A DNA stretch of 64,000 nt, taken from Rosellinia necatrix. Its lineage: Eukaryota; Ascomycota; Sordariomycetes; Xylariales; Xylariaceae. The stretch spans positions 3,224,001 through 3,288,000 of the forward strand of contig JAGYVD010000009.1 of the NCBI GenBank assembly GCA_021209875.1. Direction: 5' to 3'. A program made the translations under genes and the position numbers. This document shows positions 1-12,750 of this stretch, one piece after another. How positions within the stretch are numbered: the stretch's first letter is position 1; the number at the start of each line of letters is the position of its first letter. The notes under the pieces are model-generated. The model was given only the letters and a program-made list of their open reading frames with translations, had not been told where the DNA came from and searched no databases.

Positions 1-1281
<1,281 letters not shown>

Positions 1282-1340
1282 TTATCTTGGGCGGGGAGAG
1301 AGACGGGAGGGCGTGTTTGTGCGAAAGGCAGCGAGCTCGG

Positions 1341-1350
1341 CCTTTATAGA
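1341..1350 (-). promoter_or_regulatory. TATA-like box of the ATP sulfurylase gene
   Basis: The minus strand reads TCTATAAAGG about 70 nt upstream of the ATG at 1275. Motif and spacing suit a core promoter with a short leader. Seen directly; function inferred. Confidence 0.4.
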
Positions 1351-2277
1351 CAGACGCAGGGCAGAGCAGTCAGCCAAGCCGAAAGAAGGAAGAAAAGAAC
1401 GGAGGCGGTGCGGTGCGTGGTGTAGCGAGACGGGGCCTGTGGGCGATCTTGTAGGACGTATAGTATTTGTAGTACTTTTGCCGTGGAAATCCGGAGTCTA
1501 CGGAAACGGTATCCTTGCCACGGAGATCGGAGGATGGTGAAGGAGAGGGCCGATGGTGAGGAGGCTGTGGGACGCCTCCGAGGTATATAAGTGAGAAATG
1601 AGGAAGATAGAGGAAGGGTATCTCGACGCCTTTTCGAGAACTTTTCGTGTAATACGCGGCTGTCCCTGTCCCACGCCAGACGTGACGGGACCTGTGCCGG
1701 CGTGTGGTGTAGTCATAGGGACTCGATCTACGTCAGCTCTTACAACGGCCTTAGCTTGGATGGCGTGCTCAGGAACCACCTGGAGGGTCGCTGGACGACG
1801 GGCTGGAGAGGGACCCAGCAGCGAATCGGATCAGCGGGGCAGCTGGCCGCGTAACAACCCGACACCTGACGAGGGCTTCTGATAATAAGTAGGTACCTAC
1901 CTGGGTAACCAGCCTGCGCTGCCCCTCTGTAACATCTGCCACGGTTTTACCCCCTCGACCTTCCATTTCGGCTCCCCTTTCGGCCCCCATTTCGGCCGCG
2001 TTGAGATATCGGCCTCGGACGGATCGATCATCGTCTGCCCTCCACGAGTGGGAATTTGTAAGAGCAGCCAAGGACTTTGTCAATTTGGAAAGCGGGCTGA
2101 ACAGTGGCTGGAAGCTAAAACAGAGATCCCAGCTCATCTTACTGGGTCCAGTAATCCTTCTCTTTCCTGATTGGTCTTTCAGCCCTGGATACGTGCTAGC
2201 ATGTACGTAATACGTAGTATATTTGCAGCACCAGTATCGTGTCTCAAGTGTAAAATAATTAGTTAACTTGGCCTTAG

Positions 2278-2298
2278 CACACACACACACACACACAC
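2278..2298. repeat. (CA)n microsatellite
   Basis: Ten and a half uninterrupted CA units, intergenic. Confidence 0.9.
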
Positions 2299-3563
2299 TT
2301 AGACGACGAATATGCATGTTTGCTTCTTCTACGGGTGCAGAAGCAGAATGGATATCAAGAACCGACTTGGTATGTGTAGGTCGTTTATATCACACACGAA
2401 ATAAGCCGTCAACACTACGCGTTAGTGTACCGACAGCCGTCAGCGAGAACCGGTGCTAACCGGCAGTTGAGCGGCACCGGCAGGGTATCGGATGGAGCTA
2501 TCGGACCCGGGACTTACCATCACCGACAGGTACTTACCTACCTACCTATCAAGTAACTACCTATAGGTATGTACTTAGATAGTAGAGAGGTAACTACGTA
2601 GTTACTTGTAACTACATACTTACTACTTATTTAATGCCAAGGCCAGGTGCAGTCCCCGACCAACCGAGCTCTTCCCGTCTTCTTCCCGTTGTCAGCACTT
2701 CGTCCTAGGATCAGCCATCATGGAGAATAAGCCTGCTCCTCTGCACGGTTAGTGATCCATGGTCCGGGGTCGCCTGGATCAACAGCACAATGTACAGGTA
2801 ATGCCACGGGCGTGTCTGGACGTGAGATATGTCGATGCAACCCGTCGATCAATCATCAATCCGTCCGTGTCCAATCTGCCGAGACAAGCAAGCCCAGCTG
2901 CTACTACTACGTAGTGAGCATGTCCGTCCTCCGCTGCCCATGGCCCTCGCATTGCTCGCAGCCGGGCATTGCTCGTCGGGCATTCCCCGTTTGGCTTCCG
3001 AAGGAGTCTTCTGTGTCACCGTCGCGCCGTTAGCATATCTAATTAATTCCGCCTTCCTTACTAATCGGTCATAGTGCCATGGGACAGGGAGAGCACTTCA
3101 CATCCAGCCTCAATCAACCGGCCGCGATCGCGCCTTGGCCCTACGCTAGCTGGCCGCATCTCATTTTATTTTCACATCACGGCCCTCAATCGTCCAGAGA
3201 TAAAACCGCGACGCCGCTTGCCACCCGTCGCCCGACATATCAGACGTCAGTACAGTAGCAGGAGAGTATTGTGACTACAAATCGAGTGCAAATGCCACTT
3301 CCATTTTGGTGTAGTTATTATTTGCAATTGTTACCTGACCTTGTTTCGTTTCAACCGTGTTTTATACCTTGTCGTTTTCCGTCCTGCATGCGTCGCATTT
3401 TCACTGCCATTTTCTCAGCAAAGTCTTACTAGCCTTTACAAATAAATCTTGGTACCAGAGCCTCACGCCCAAAGCAAAGCCACATTACCTATCTCATCCC
3501 CTCTCTCTTTGTGCTAAATCCCCCCTCGGAACACGAAATAAGAAAGAGGAAATAGATCGATCC

Positions 3564-6500
3564 TCACCAGTCGGGTCCCGCAACAAGATGACGGGCAAAC
3601 CGTTGCCAATTCCGCAGATTGGGCATCGCATTCGTAAGAACTTCGGCTGTCGCTGGAGGCAAGTCACCTAAGTCTCGACGGCCGTAGTTGTCCACTGCCA
3701 GGGAATCAGTCGTCGGTCCGCCTTGATTGCTCTCATCGGTTTGGCCCGTCACAAGCCCAGTAACAAGCGGGATGATGGACGCGGAACCGGGAGCCGACCC
3801 GAGTGTGCTGGCCAATTCGGACCCGTTCAACGAAACGGGCGTCACAATCGAAGTGACGAATGTGCTGGGCAGGCCGGTGGCCCCGGCTGCGGTTGAGTTG
3901 ACTAGCATGTTCATTAGCACGGTTCGTGGTGTTCTTCGCATGAGGGTGTGAGAACTTACCAGGCAGACTTCCGGTCTGGGTTTGAAGAGACGAAGCGGGC
4001 GGCCCGCCAGACGAAAACGTGAGAGTCACCGTCGTGCCTGATTCGGTCAGAGTCGTCTCGCTGCACGTGGTATCTATCGACCAAGAAGGCGTCGTCGGCG
4101 AAAGCGTGACAACAGTCGTCGTCCCCGACTGTGTCAGCGTGGTCTCGCTGCACGTCGTGTCAATCGACGAGGGCAACGTAGGCGGAGAAAACGTGACGGT
4201 TGTGGTGGTGCCGGATTGCGTTATCGTACTCTCACTACATGTCGTATCCCAGGAGAACGAAGAGCTTGGCGCCGCGGAAGAGGTGTCCACCGAGGTCACG
4301 TTGCCGAGAGTCGGGAGCGGGGAAGCCCGCGTGACCGTAAGAGACCCGGATATCACAGTCAACCCCGAGGGGAGTTGCACAGATGATATATTGCTCCAGC
4401 CGCTGAACGTTTCTGGCCCGACGGTCGTCGAGGTGAGTGTAGGCACCGAAAGTCCACTCGCATCTGTTGTAATGGTTGCGATGGTGCTCGCAATTGAAGT
4501 TGCGGTCACTATGGACGAAGCATCGCTGGAGGCGCCCGGCGGAAGGGAAGACACACCACCCGAGCCTGGAATCGAGGTCTGTGACGTGAAGGTCATGTTT
4601 GTTACGGGAGTCCCCGTCGTGAGAGTCGTTCCGATGATCGTAGTCGGGGCTTCGGTTGCCACGGTCGTCACAGTGAGGGTGGTTTCAATGGTAGTTGTGA
4701 ACGTAGTCCCCATCAGGGTAGTGGGAGTCGGTGAGTTTGTCAACGTTGAGTTTGTTACGGGATACGGCGCCGAGGTCGTCGGCTGTGCTGATATGGTCGA
4801 GGAATTGCCACTGGCACTCGTCAGGCCTACGCCAGAGGCAAATTCGGAAGCAGGGGGGGTACCGGAAGATACGGATGAGGTTTCTGCCACTACCGTCGTG
4901 GTAGACCCTCCGCTAGGAACCGAGGTAGGGCCCGTAACGGTGGACGAGTTGATCACCGTGAACGGAGGTGTGCCCGTAATGCTCGTGATCGTTTCAAAGC
5001 TCGAGGGCAACAAAGAGGGTGTTGTGGTGAGGTTTGACGACTGGCTGGCCGTAAAGGCACTGCTTAGCTGGGACGATGGCCCACTGGACTCTGTCACGCC
5101 GCTCGTCGCGCCGGTCGAGTTGGGGAAGGGATACGGGCCTGTCGAAGAGCCGCTGACGGTTCCCAATACACTGGTTGGCAACGGCAGGGTGCTCCCCGAA
5201 AGCGAACTAGTGGTTGGCCCTCCAGGGAACTCCGTTGTCGTCTCACCTTCACTAATCGTAGCTGAGCCAGAAGGGCTAGTAGTGAAAACCTCGGTCAAGT
5301 TGCTGCTCCCGCTTATCAAACTGCCACTCGCACTCACGGAGCTCAGTGTCAGTGAAGACACAGGAGTCCCCGTCGGAGATGAGTCAGAAGCAGGGGTGCC
5401 GGGAAATCCTGTCGTCGGGCCGCCGGTCGGGGCCGTTGAGTTGGTGATCGGGTATGATGCCGTTCGAGAGCCCGTGGAGGAGGTAAAGGGAGGTGTAATA
5501 GTAGACTCGCTCGGCAGCGTGATAGTCCCCGCGGGGGATGACCCGGTTCCGGACAAGGACTCGCTCAAGTTGCTCACTGGGAAGGGGGCAGATGAAAGGG
5601 TGCCCGGGAGAACAGTACTGGGGGAGAACGTCGTTACGCCGTTGGTCGTTGTAAGCAGGGAGCTCGGTGGCAATTCGACGGTAGTAGAAGAAGAGCCCGT
5701 ACCCGGAAGAGGACCTGTTTCGCTATTGGGTAGCGTGGTTGAGTTGCTTAGAGGGTATGGCACACTTGACGATGATGTAGACTCTTGCGTGGTAAAAAGG
5801 GAAGTACTCGTCTGTAACGCAGTGGTGGTCGGGGGGAACTCCGTGCTAGTAAGGCTGCTCGTCTCACTGGCCCCCGCCGAGGTCGAATTGGTCAGGGGAT
5901 ATGGGACCGTCTCGCTCGCCGACGATTGCGACGACGAATTCGTTAGCGGGAGAGGGATAGTAGTTTCACTCGCGCCAACGAAGGTGCTGGGAAAGCTAGT
6001 CGCTTGCTCGGAGGAGTTGGTCACTGGATATGGAGTCATTTGGGTCACGTTTGGGCCTGACGCCGATGGTACCAGGGTGCTCGTAGTCTCGGTAGGGCCG
6101 CCATTCGTCGGGTTCGTAACCAAGGTCGAAGAATTCGTCAACGGGAACGGAGATGTCTCGCTTGTGCCGGGCAGGGGAGGATTGTTCGTTGGCACTGATG
6201 ACGTTGTTACCGTTGTCCCTGAGACGGAAGCCGTAGAAGAAACGTAGGCACTAGATGTATCATTCGTCGGGCTTGTAGTGAGGGCAGCCGAGCCCGTCAA
6301 TCGAGTGGAAGTCAGTCCTCCATTGCCAGTCAGGTCTGGGCCGGTCGGCAATGAACCCGACGGCAGCGTTGACTCTCCCCCGCTGGCGTACTCGCTGCTA
6401 CCGTTGAACGGCAGGCTACTAGTAGTAGGTCCGGTCGTTAAAGCTGTCGAGCTTGTCACGGGGAATAGCGTCGTCTCACTAGCGCCGGTTCGGAAACTTG

Positions 6501-8352
6501 TTGTAGACAGCGTGATACCTTCAGAAGACGAAAATCCGGACGCTGTGGTCGATGCATTGCCGCCGCTTTGCGTAGCTGGTGCAGTCTCCAAAGAGGTATA
6601 TTGGGTTGAATTGCTTGTGGGGAAGGGCGACGTTGGAATACTCGGACCCGGAGAGGACGATGGGCTTTCTTGGCTTGCCAAGGATGTGGGCGTAGTCGAG
6701 ACACTTGCTGATATGGTCCCCGTTTCGGTACCTTGGGTTATGGCCGAAGTCGCGCTGCTGCCCGGAGAAGAGGTCGACGCCGTGGTCGTCAACGTGTATG
6801 CCGGGCTCGTTCCCGCGCCGCCACCACTCGAGAGGGTTTCGCCTCCCTGGCTTATTGAAGGCCCGGACGAGGGGAACGTGCTTGAGATTTCGGTCGCACT
6901 ACTCGACGGTGTAGTATTCGAGATCGAAGAGGTGTCGAGGGAACTCGTAGATATAGTAGAGGTTTCTGGCACCGGGGTCATGGTGCCACCGCTACCGTTG
7001 GTATCCCTGGGTGGAGATGTTGTGCCTGTGGAAGCGTTTATGAACGTCAGACTCCCGGTGGCGGAAACACTACTCAGTGCCATGCTGCTTATTGATGTTG
7101 GCAGCCCTGTCACGTCTGATGGCACCGTAGATGACTCAGGGAGCGGGTTCGAGCTCGATGCTTCACTACCCGTGACGGTGCTCTCCATAGAATCCGTGCT
7201 AATGGATGAGCTCGTGAGGGAATAGGAGTTCGACGTCTCATAACTTGATGAAGAAGAGCCTGAGGCTATCGTCGACGACGCGCTCGCTGTACCGGTGAGA
7301 GATCCCGTCTCCGTGAGCGGGATGCTCGCGCTAAGCACGGAAGATACCGGGATACTGGCGGTAACCGCTCCGTTTTCGACGGAGGTCAGGATAGTTTCAG
7401 TCATGAAAACGCCCGAGGATACCGTGATCGTGGTGATGATCGTGATCGTCGAGACGATAGGAGGGTGGCCGGCCTGCAAATTACATTCAGCATGCTGATC
7501 AATCTCCTACTCATTTTCTAGAAAAAGCGTCATATGCGTAGGCTGTGTGTGATATATACGGAATGGAAAGCTTCCGTCCCTTCTCAAGCGTAGTGTACAA
7601 TAACGAAAAGGGGTGTGGTGGGGATTCCGGGAGGCGACACGTATACGTTATACAGACACGTAACTTACATTAGAGGGACCCGGAATAGTCACGAAAGAGC
7701 TAGCTCCTGAAGTTCCTGAAGGTAGCTCACTTGATGCCGAAGAGATCCCACTAGTCCCCGTGTTCTCTGTTGGGGAGGTACCAAAAAAAGACGAAGTACT
7801 GGGTAAGGCCGTAGGGTTTGTAGAGAGAAGCGATGACCCCGGGGAGGTCGCCAACGTCGGGACCGTGGTTGAGGCCGCACCTTGGCTGGGTACGCTGGAC
7901 AGAGGCAAACCTGTATTAAAGTAAGTATCCGCGGACAATTTATGTATATAGAATAACGATAACATACCTGAAGATATAGCAGAAGATACAGCAGAAGATA
8001 CAGCAGAAGATATGGCGGAAGATGAGGCGCCAGTCGAAGTACTACTCGAGGTAGCCGCTTCCGTTACTGATTGGCTGGAACTAGATAGTAAGGAAGACGC
8101 CGCAGAGGATGAAGAGGGTGGTGGCGGTGGTGGACCATATCCCCCGTAGCTGATGGCAGGATAGTCGTAACCGACACGGTTTGCTACGGGTCCTTCGTGG
8201 AGGTCGTAATCTAAGGGTTTGATAGCATCCCCATTGACAGCATTGCGTTCATCACGGGTCCTGTCTGGGCCTCGGTGGGCGAACGTGCTAGAGAAACATC
8301 CCAAGAGCACGCCAACCGACACGAGGCCAGTAGTAAGAGCCGAAACCCTCAT
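3564..8352 (-). CDS. Secreted Ser/Thr-rich mucin-like cell-surface protein
   Basis: Four exons inferred at 7968-8352, 7669-7910, 3960-7473 and 3564-3901 (introns 57, 195 and 58 nt; phases agree), giving about 1,492 aa. The N-terminus has a clear signal peptide (MRVSALTTGLVSVGVLLGCF, cleavage likely after STFA), then a Pro run (PPPPPP) and poly-Ser. The rest is almost entirely Ser/Thr/Gly/Pro, as in heavily O-glycosylated fungal wall proteins. Exon 3 carries about eleven copies of an N-glycosylation-sequon motif such as PYPVTNST, and near the C-terminus three tandem units beginning DTTCSE. The C-terminal exon ends in RHLVAGPDW with no hydrophobic tail, so no GPI signal is visible. A wall-linked or secreted adhesin or mucin is likely; the exact role is unknown. 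Introns 1 and 2 rest on clean GT-AG pairs, and skipping them would truncate the protein. Confidence 0.8.
4054..4254 (-). repeat. Tandem Cys-containing repeat inside the mucin gene
   Basis: Three roughly 33-residue units with the core [DS]TTCSE[ST][TI][LI]T[QE]SGTT, differing at a few positions. They are the only cysteines in an otherwise Cys-free Ser/Thr stretch, close to the protein's C-terminus. Confidence 0.75.
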
Positions 8353-10340
8353 GGTTGTGGTCTCGGATAGGAAAATGTTGCGGGGGGACAGGAATAGATA
8401 TGAAGAGAATGTGTAAACACCAAAGAGCGTGGTTGATTGTGGTTGATTGTGGTTTTGGCAAATGAAGTAAGGGTAGGGAAGGTTGTGATGTAGAGATGGG
8501 TTCGCAATGACAACGAGTGATATGGGTTATATAATAGGGATGGGAAAGGTGCGGAAAGAGGTGGCAGGTTATGTCCAGCGTAGTGAGAATGAAAAGAAAC
8601 GTAGTTAACGATGGTAGTAAAGAGCGTGGGTGAGGAGGAGTGGCAGGGGCGATAGGTGGAAATACGGGAGCTCGCAGAACCGAGGAGATGAACCCAAGTC
8701 TCTTAGAAGACTCTAATCACGAGAAATTCAGGTACCTTATAACGGCCCCAAATAAGAAAAGGAGCGAGACATTGGCCTCTTAGAACGATGCGTGTGTCCT
8801 TTACCTAGTACCCGAAGACTTATGAATATCTCAAGCCAGTGCGTTAGACCGCGGAACGTGAAGGTATCAGTTACACCTCGGAGGTAGAACAGTTTCTACC
8901 TTCAAAGCTACAGAAGGAACAAGTGACCCAGTAGGTGCCAACATTAGCCAACAACGTGAGGCATGTCTGGCTTCTCTGCAGGTACACAAGCACATGCAAA
9001 CAGCGTGTCGAGTAACAATTCACCTATGAAACCCCATGAGGGTAGGAAGCTGAGATATGTATCTGAACACGCTTACGGTGACAGGCACCATGCGTGGTAA
9101 AGAGCATCTTGCTACGGATATCCTCGCCAAAATAGGACAATATAGGCAACACGGAGTTAAGAACAACCAGGACAAGCATGGAGACCCTCATTACGCCGAA
9201 GGCCGGTCACACCAATGATCAGCAAACATATACAGTCACATACAATATCACTCTCTAGACCAGTCGCGGAACTCTGAATCCCCCCATAGGCATACACCAT
9301 GGAGCCCTTATAAGGAAATAACAGGAGCATTGATTGTTTTCCTCAGAACGAGATATAAACCAGGCCCCGTGTCGCACAGGCCCGTTAGCTAGCCCTGTGT
9401 GATTCTGTCCAACAATGTAATTTATCTTTGGTCGCTACACGAGTAGATGCAAACCGATATATATTGTGGTGTTCTTATATCTATTCGCTATGTGTAATTC
9501 CAATCGTTTTTTCCCCTCATAAGTCGTCTTCCATCTATCTGCTCCCCACAGCTAGCATAGCGGTGGATATTGTGGCTAAACTAAGCACTATAATCCGTGA
9601 ATATACTAACCGATAATATGTGACTGTTCACACTAACAGCGTGCCACAATCATTCCCACGCAACATGTACGACGTCTCTTGGGATCTCTCTTGGGATGAC
9701 ATGTGGAAGGGATAGCCGAACACACGCAAGCCGCTGAGACGGGAGTAGGCGACAGAACAATGAACCAGTGCCGGCTTGGCAGGGGGGCGTAGTAACACGA
9801 AGAAGCAATTCGGTGTTCGGTCAACCATGGGCTCATAAGCACAATTTATGGCGCTATGGGATGTCTGGGTCGTAGCCTGACCGTGTCATATTCCATTAAT
9901 ATAGTAGTACTACTAAGCTATATGCAGCAAGTACCTAGCGAAACTCACAGCATCAGTTTTTATGTGTTTATACGTAGTCATATGACGGACTAAGTAAGTC
10001 TGTATTCATTGGGCCGATGATACTGATAAAAGCCGACGTCAGAAGGGTTATATGAACCCTAACAAAATGCGCATCACAAAGATATCTTTATAGTCACATG
10101 TTTAGCAATAAAACGTCGTCTCGTAAAATCGAAGGTGCTTCAGTAAACGATACAATGTCAAAGACTATTATAAACCCCGAGCAAAACTTAGGGCAGGCGA
10201 CAAGCACGATGAGTTGTTTTAATTACTTTTTTTTTTCTTGCGTAACAAACTTAGATGTAGCTCGCCTGCACGGAAACCATTATAGCCGTCAGGCCACCGA
10301 TCTAGAAGATGCCGAGTTTGTATGTCTGCCGTGTAACTTA
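8353..10340. other. Intergenic region, nothing recognised
   Basis: Apart from the mucin promoter I see no gene, RNA or repeat cluster in these 2 kb. The open frames are short (under 95 codons) and without recognisable motifs. The far end is the 3' side of the RRT8-like gene. Confidence 0.55.
8527..8535 (-). promoter_or_regulatory. TATA-like box of the mucin gene
   Basis: The minus strand reads ATTATATAA about 175 nt before the ATG at 8352. Plausible core promoter; no other evidence. Confidence 0.35.
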
Positions 10341-11740
10341 TCATTCGGCCTTCTTAGCCGACTCGCGTAGATTTGGGGCCGTGCTAGAGGCCATGCCCGC
10401 GCTCTTCTGCTCAATATCAACAGCCCATAATGCAGCACCAACTACAGCGGCAGGTATTAGTCATCTTTATGTACACGGGGTAGGACAAGTGTAGATCCTT
10501 ACCTGTGTTGGTGAAGGCAAAGAACGTGGAGATTATCGGCACCATCTCCAGCAGAACCGCGATTGTTCCAAATCTAACGTTTGAGTTAGTCACATCTAAA
10601 ACCTTCGGTAGTTGGGCTTAAAGACTATTCGGGATCGGTGACTTGGCGTAATCAAGGATAATGTCGCGACTCATGTTTGGCAGGGTATTGCGACATATGA
10701 TTGAGGGACTTTTGACACTCACGCGGTGTATGGGCCGTTGTGCTGATGAAGCCAATCCCGCTGTTGTGACGAAGACCAGCCCTTCAACTGGAAGTACTGC
10801 CATCTCGAATTAGACCTTGTCTCAACCCCGAATCGAAGTACACACTCGGCTATGAACAGATTTGCCTCTGGATCTTCCTGTAAACCTGGTTAGGTTCATT
10901 TATCGCGAGTTACACGAGAGTTCATAAATACCTTGTAGGAGGATGAAAATGACAGTTCCTGCAACTGTGTATAAGGCGAGCTGTCAGCCGAAGAGATCAA
11001 CACGTAGTTACATAACAGGGAAGCTCTTACCTGGAATGAAGTTGAGTGGGAGATACATGACATACCTAATAAAAGCCTTCGGTGTCAGTTTGCTGAATGG
11101 GCTCTTGAGAAGCTTTCCAAGCCTTGCGATAGGATCACCCCCAGGCTTCAGCTGGCGCCCCTCGCTAACAATGCCGGCGGAATTCCGAGAGACAAGAGTT
11201 CCATCAAAAGTGTCGAGGATAGCGTCTTGGAGGAGAAAATTACGGGCGATGATGTTCACGATGGCGGAACTCTCGTTGAGAACAAGAAGCACGGTCGTGA
11301 CGACAGCAAGAGAGCCATTCACGAGGACCAAGAGAGCAAGCTGAGGGAGGTAAGTGAAGAAGAACATAGCCGCGGTAACGCCTCCAGCCAAAGCGAGTGT
11401 GGGTAAGAGCTGGGACGTAAATGGTTTCCATAACGCTCTGTGGGTGAGGAAGTAGAAGATTCCTCTTGATAGTTCATTCGGGGTCAGCTTGTGCAGACGC
11501 AGCGGGCCATGGAGCCGGAAGTTTGGGGATGTCGTACCTGAAGGGATACCAGTAAGAGCCGCTCTTGATAGCCGCCGAGAGAAGCACTTTTGCTTTATCA
11601 TAGTCCTCTTTGCTGCTTGAGCAGTCAATATTGACCCGTGAGGAGGCATCGTGTTATCGCCAACTGGAGGTGAACAAGACATACGCCACCTCTTGGGCCT
11701 TTGCCTGGACGCGGTTGATTGCGCTTCCACTGTCCGACAT
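10341..11740 (-). CDS. RRT8/LDS-type (EI24-domain) multi-spanning membrane protein
   Basis: Eight exons inferred: 11685-11740, 11538-11612, 11031-11464, 10932-10964, 10846-10877, 10723-10796, 10503-10573 and 10341-10441. They sum to 876 nt, or 291 aa, in frame throughout. The protein starts MSDSGSAINRVQAKAQEVAK, then GSYWYPFRGIFYFLTHR and two adjacent membrane segments (TLALAGGVTAAMFFFTYLPQ, then LALLVLVNGSLAVVTTVLLV). It continues through NESSAIVNIIARNFLLQDA, the conserved TFDGTLVSR, YLPLNFIPVAGTVIFILLQG, RYFQLKGW, and a last hydrophobic block LLEMVPIISTFFAFTNTVGA. This pattern is typical of the fungal RRT8/LDS family; the yeast members associate with lipid droplets and the spore wall. Two consecutive exons are only 33 and 32 nt. 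Start: the only ATG that splices in frame, through a GTATGT donor. Family call confident; the small exons rest on alignment from memory. Confidence 0.82.
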
Positions 11741-11837
11741 GATGGACGAACTTCAAGACGGGATGTGAATGTTGTTGGTTCTCTTACGGAATAACTAGTC
11801 AAAGATATGATTTTCAGATTCAGTTTGGGTGCCTGCC

Positions 11838-11925
11838 TAAGTATGTAGGTACCTACCTAGATTCGGTAGCTGCCCGGGTATGTAGGTAGGTAGTTATAGG
11901 TATGTAGGTACGTTACGTACCTGTC
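11838..11925. repeat. TAGGTACC-type repeat cluster
   Basis: Runs of GTATGTAGGTACCTACCTAG, GTAGGTAGGTAG and GTACGTTACGTACC in the promoter region of the RRT8-like gene. Same word family as in many other gaps of this window. Confidence 0.7.
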
Positions 11926-12047
11926 TGCATACATCGTACTGCTTGGTAGTTCTTTCCGTCATGTCGTCATTGCACCACGAGAATGACACGAAACAGTAAC
12001 CCCACTTGCCTATTTCAATGCATACATATACTTGTACATTACGTGGT

Positions 12048-12078
12048 TAAGCATGTACATATGTACATGGAATGCTTA
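12048..12078. repeat. Nested palindrome
   Basis: The core CATGTACATATGTACATG (12052-12069) is a perfect 18-bp palindrome. A second pair of arms, TAAGCAT at 12048-12054 and ATGCTTA at 12072-12078, encloses it. Function unknown. Confidence 0.7.
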
Positions 12079-12750
12079 CGTAAGTCTGCATAAGTAGCGG
12101 CACCATACCAAGGCTGCGTGGCGCAGTCAGAGCGGAGCATCGCCTCAAAAGTCGCCTGAATGTCACTATCAGTAACTTTCTGGGTAACCTTACGTTGAAT
12201 GTCCACTCACATTGGAAACCACCCCGTCAAGCCGCTGTCCGTATAGATGCTGCCACATCAGAGATTGATTGTGTGCATTGAACAATCGCGTCTATTGTAA
12301 AAAGGCACGAATGTGCTGGCCAAATTCATGATAATCTCCACATATTCCTTGCAATCATCATTTACTTGACGGGGTATAATAATTCTGTCTTGCAAAACAA
12401 AACAAAAGAAAGGAGAAGACTGAAAAACTCCCGACGCCGTAAACGTGTTGCGCTTGCTCCTCACGACGACATGGTCCAACAGAGGCGGCGATCGCGGGTA
12501 TCCCTATAAACAAATAACCTATCTGCGGCTCTCTTCCGCTGACCGTCTGGGAAGAAAGGCGATATATACGTCAGAGCCTCAGCAGTTCTGGTTACCTCAA
12601 TTCTAAGACGGGCCGTCTTATAATAGCAGTCCGTCAGCCACACCATTACAAAAAAAAAAAAACCCCTTTGCACCCTTGATGGATTAAACGCCATTATCAT
12701 CTCATTGAAGTCATGAATAAGATATGCAAAAGCGGGGATTAACCTTGGGG

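Larger units (their letters stand above)
11741..12750. other. Intergenic region with repeats and a tRNA-like fragment
   Basis: Holds a TAGGTACC cluster at about 11838-11925, a nested palindrome at 12048-12078 and a stretch at 12112-12150 resembling the 5' half of a tRNA. The ORF at 12461-12754 (-) overlaps the last RING exon only by its start and has no domain. Confidence 0.55.

Noticed and set aside
1769..2317. 182-codon minus-strand ORF
   Set aside because: N-terminus is the translated CA repeat, the rest has no domain or splice logic.
4019..6247. 742-codon plus-strand ORF as a gene
   Set aside because: Exactly antisense to the mucin exon; the mucin has signal peptide, introns and consistent phases, the antisense frame has none.
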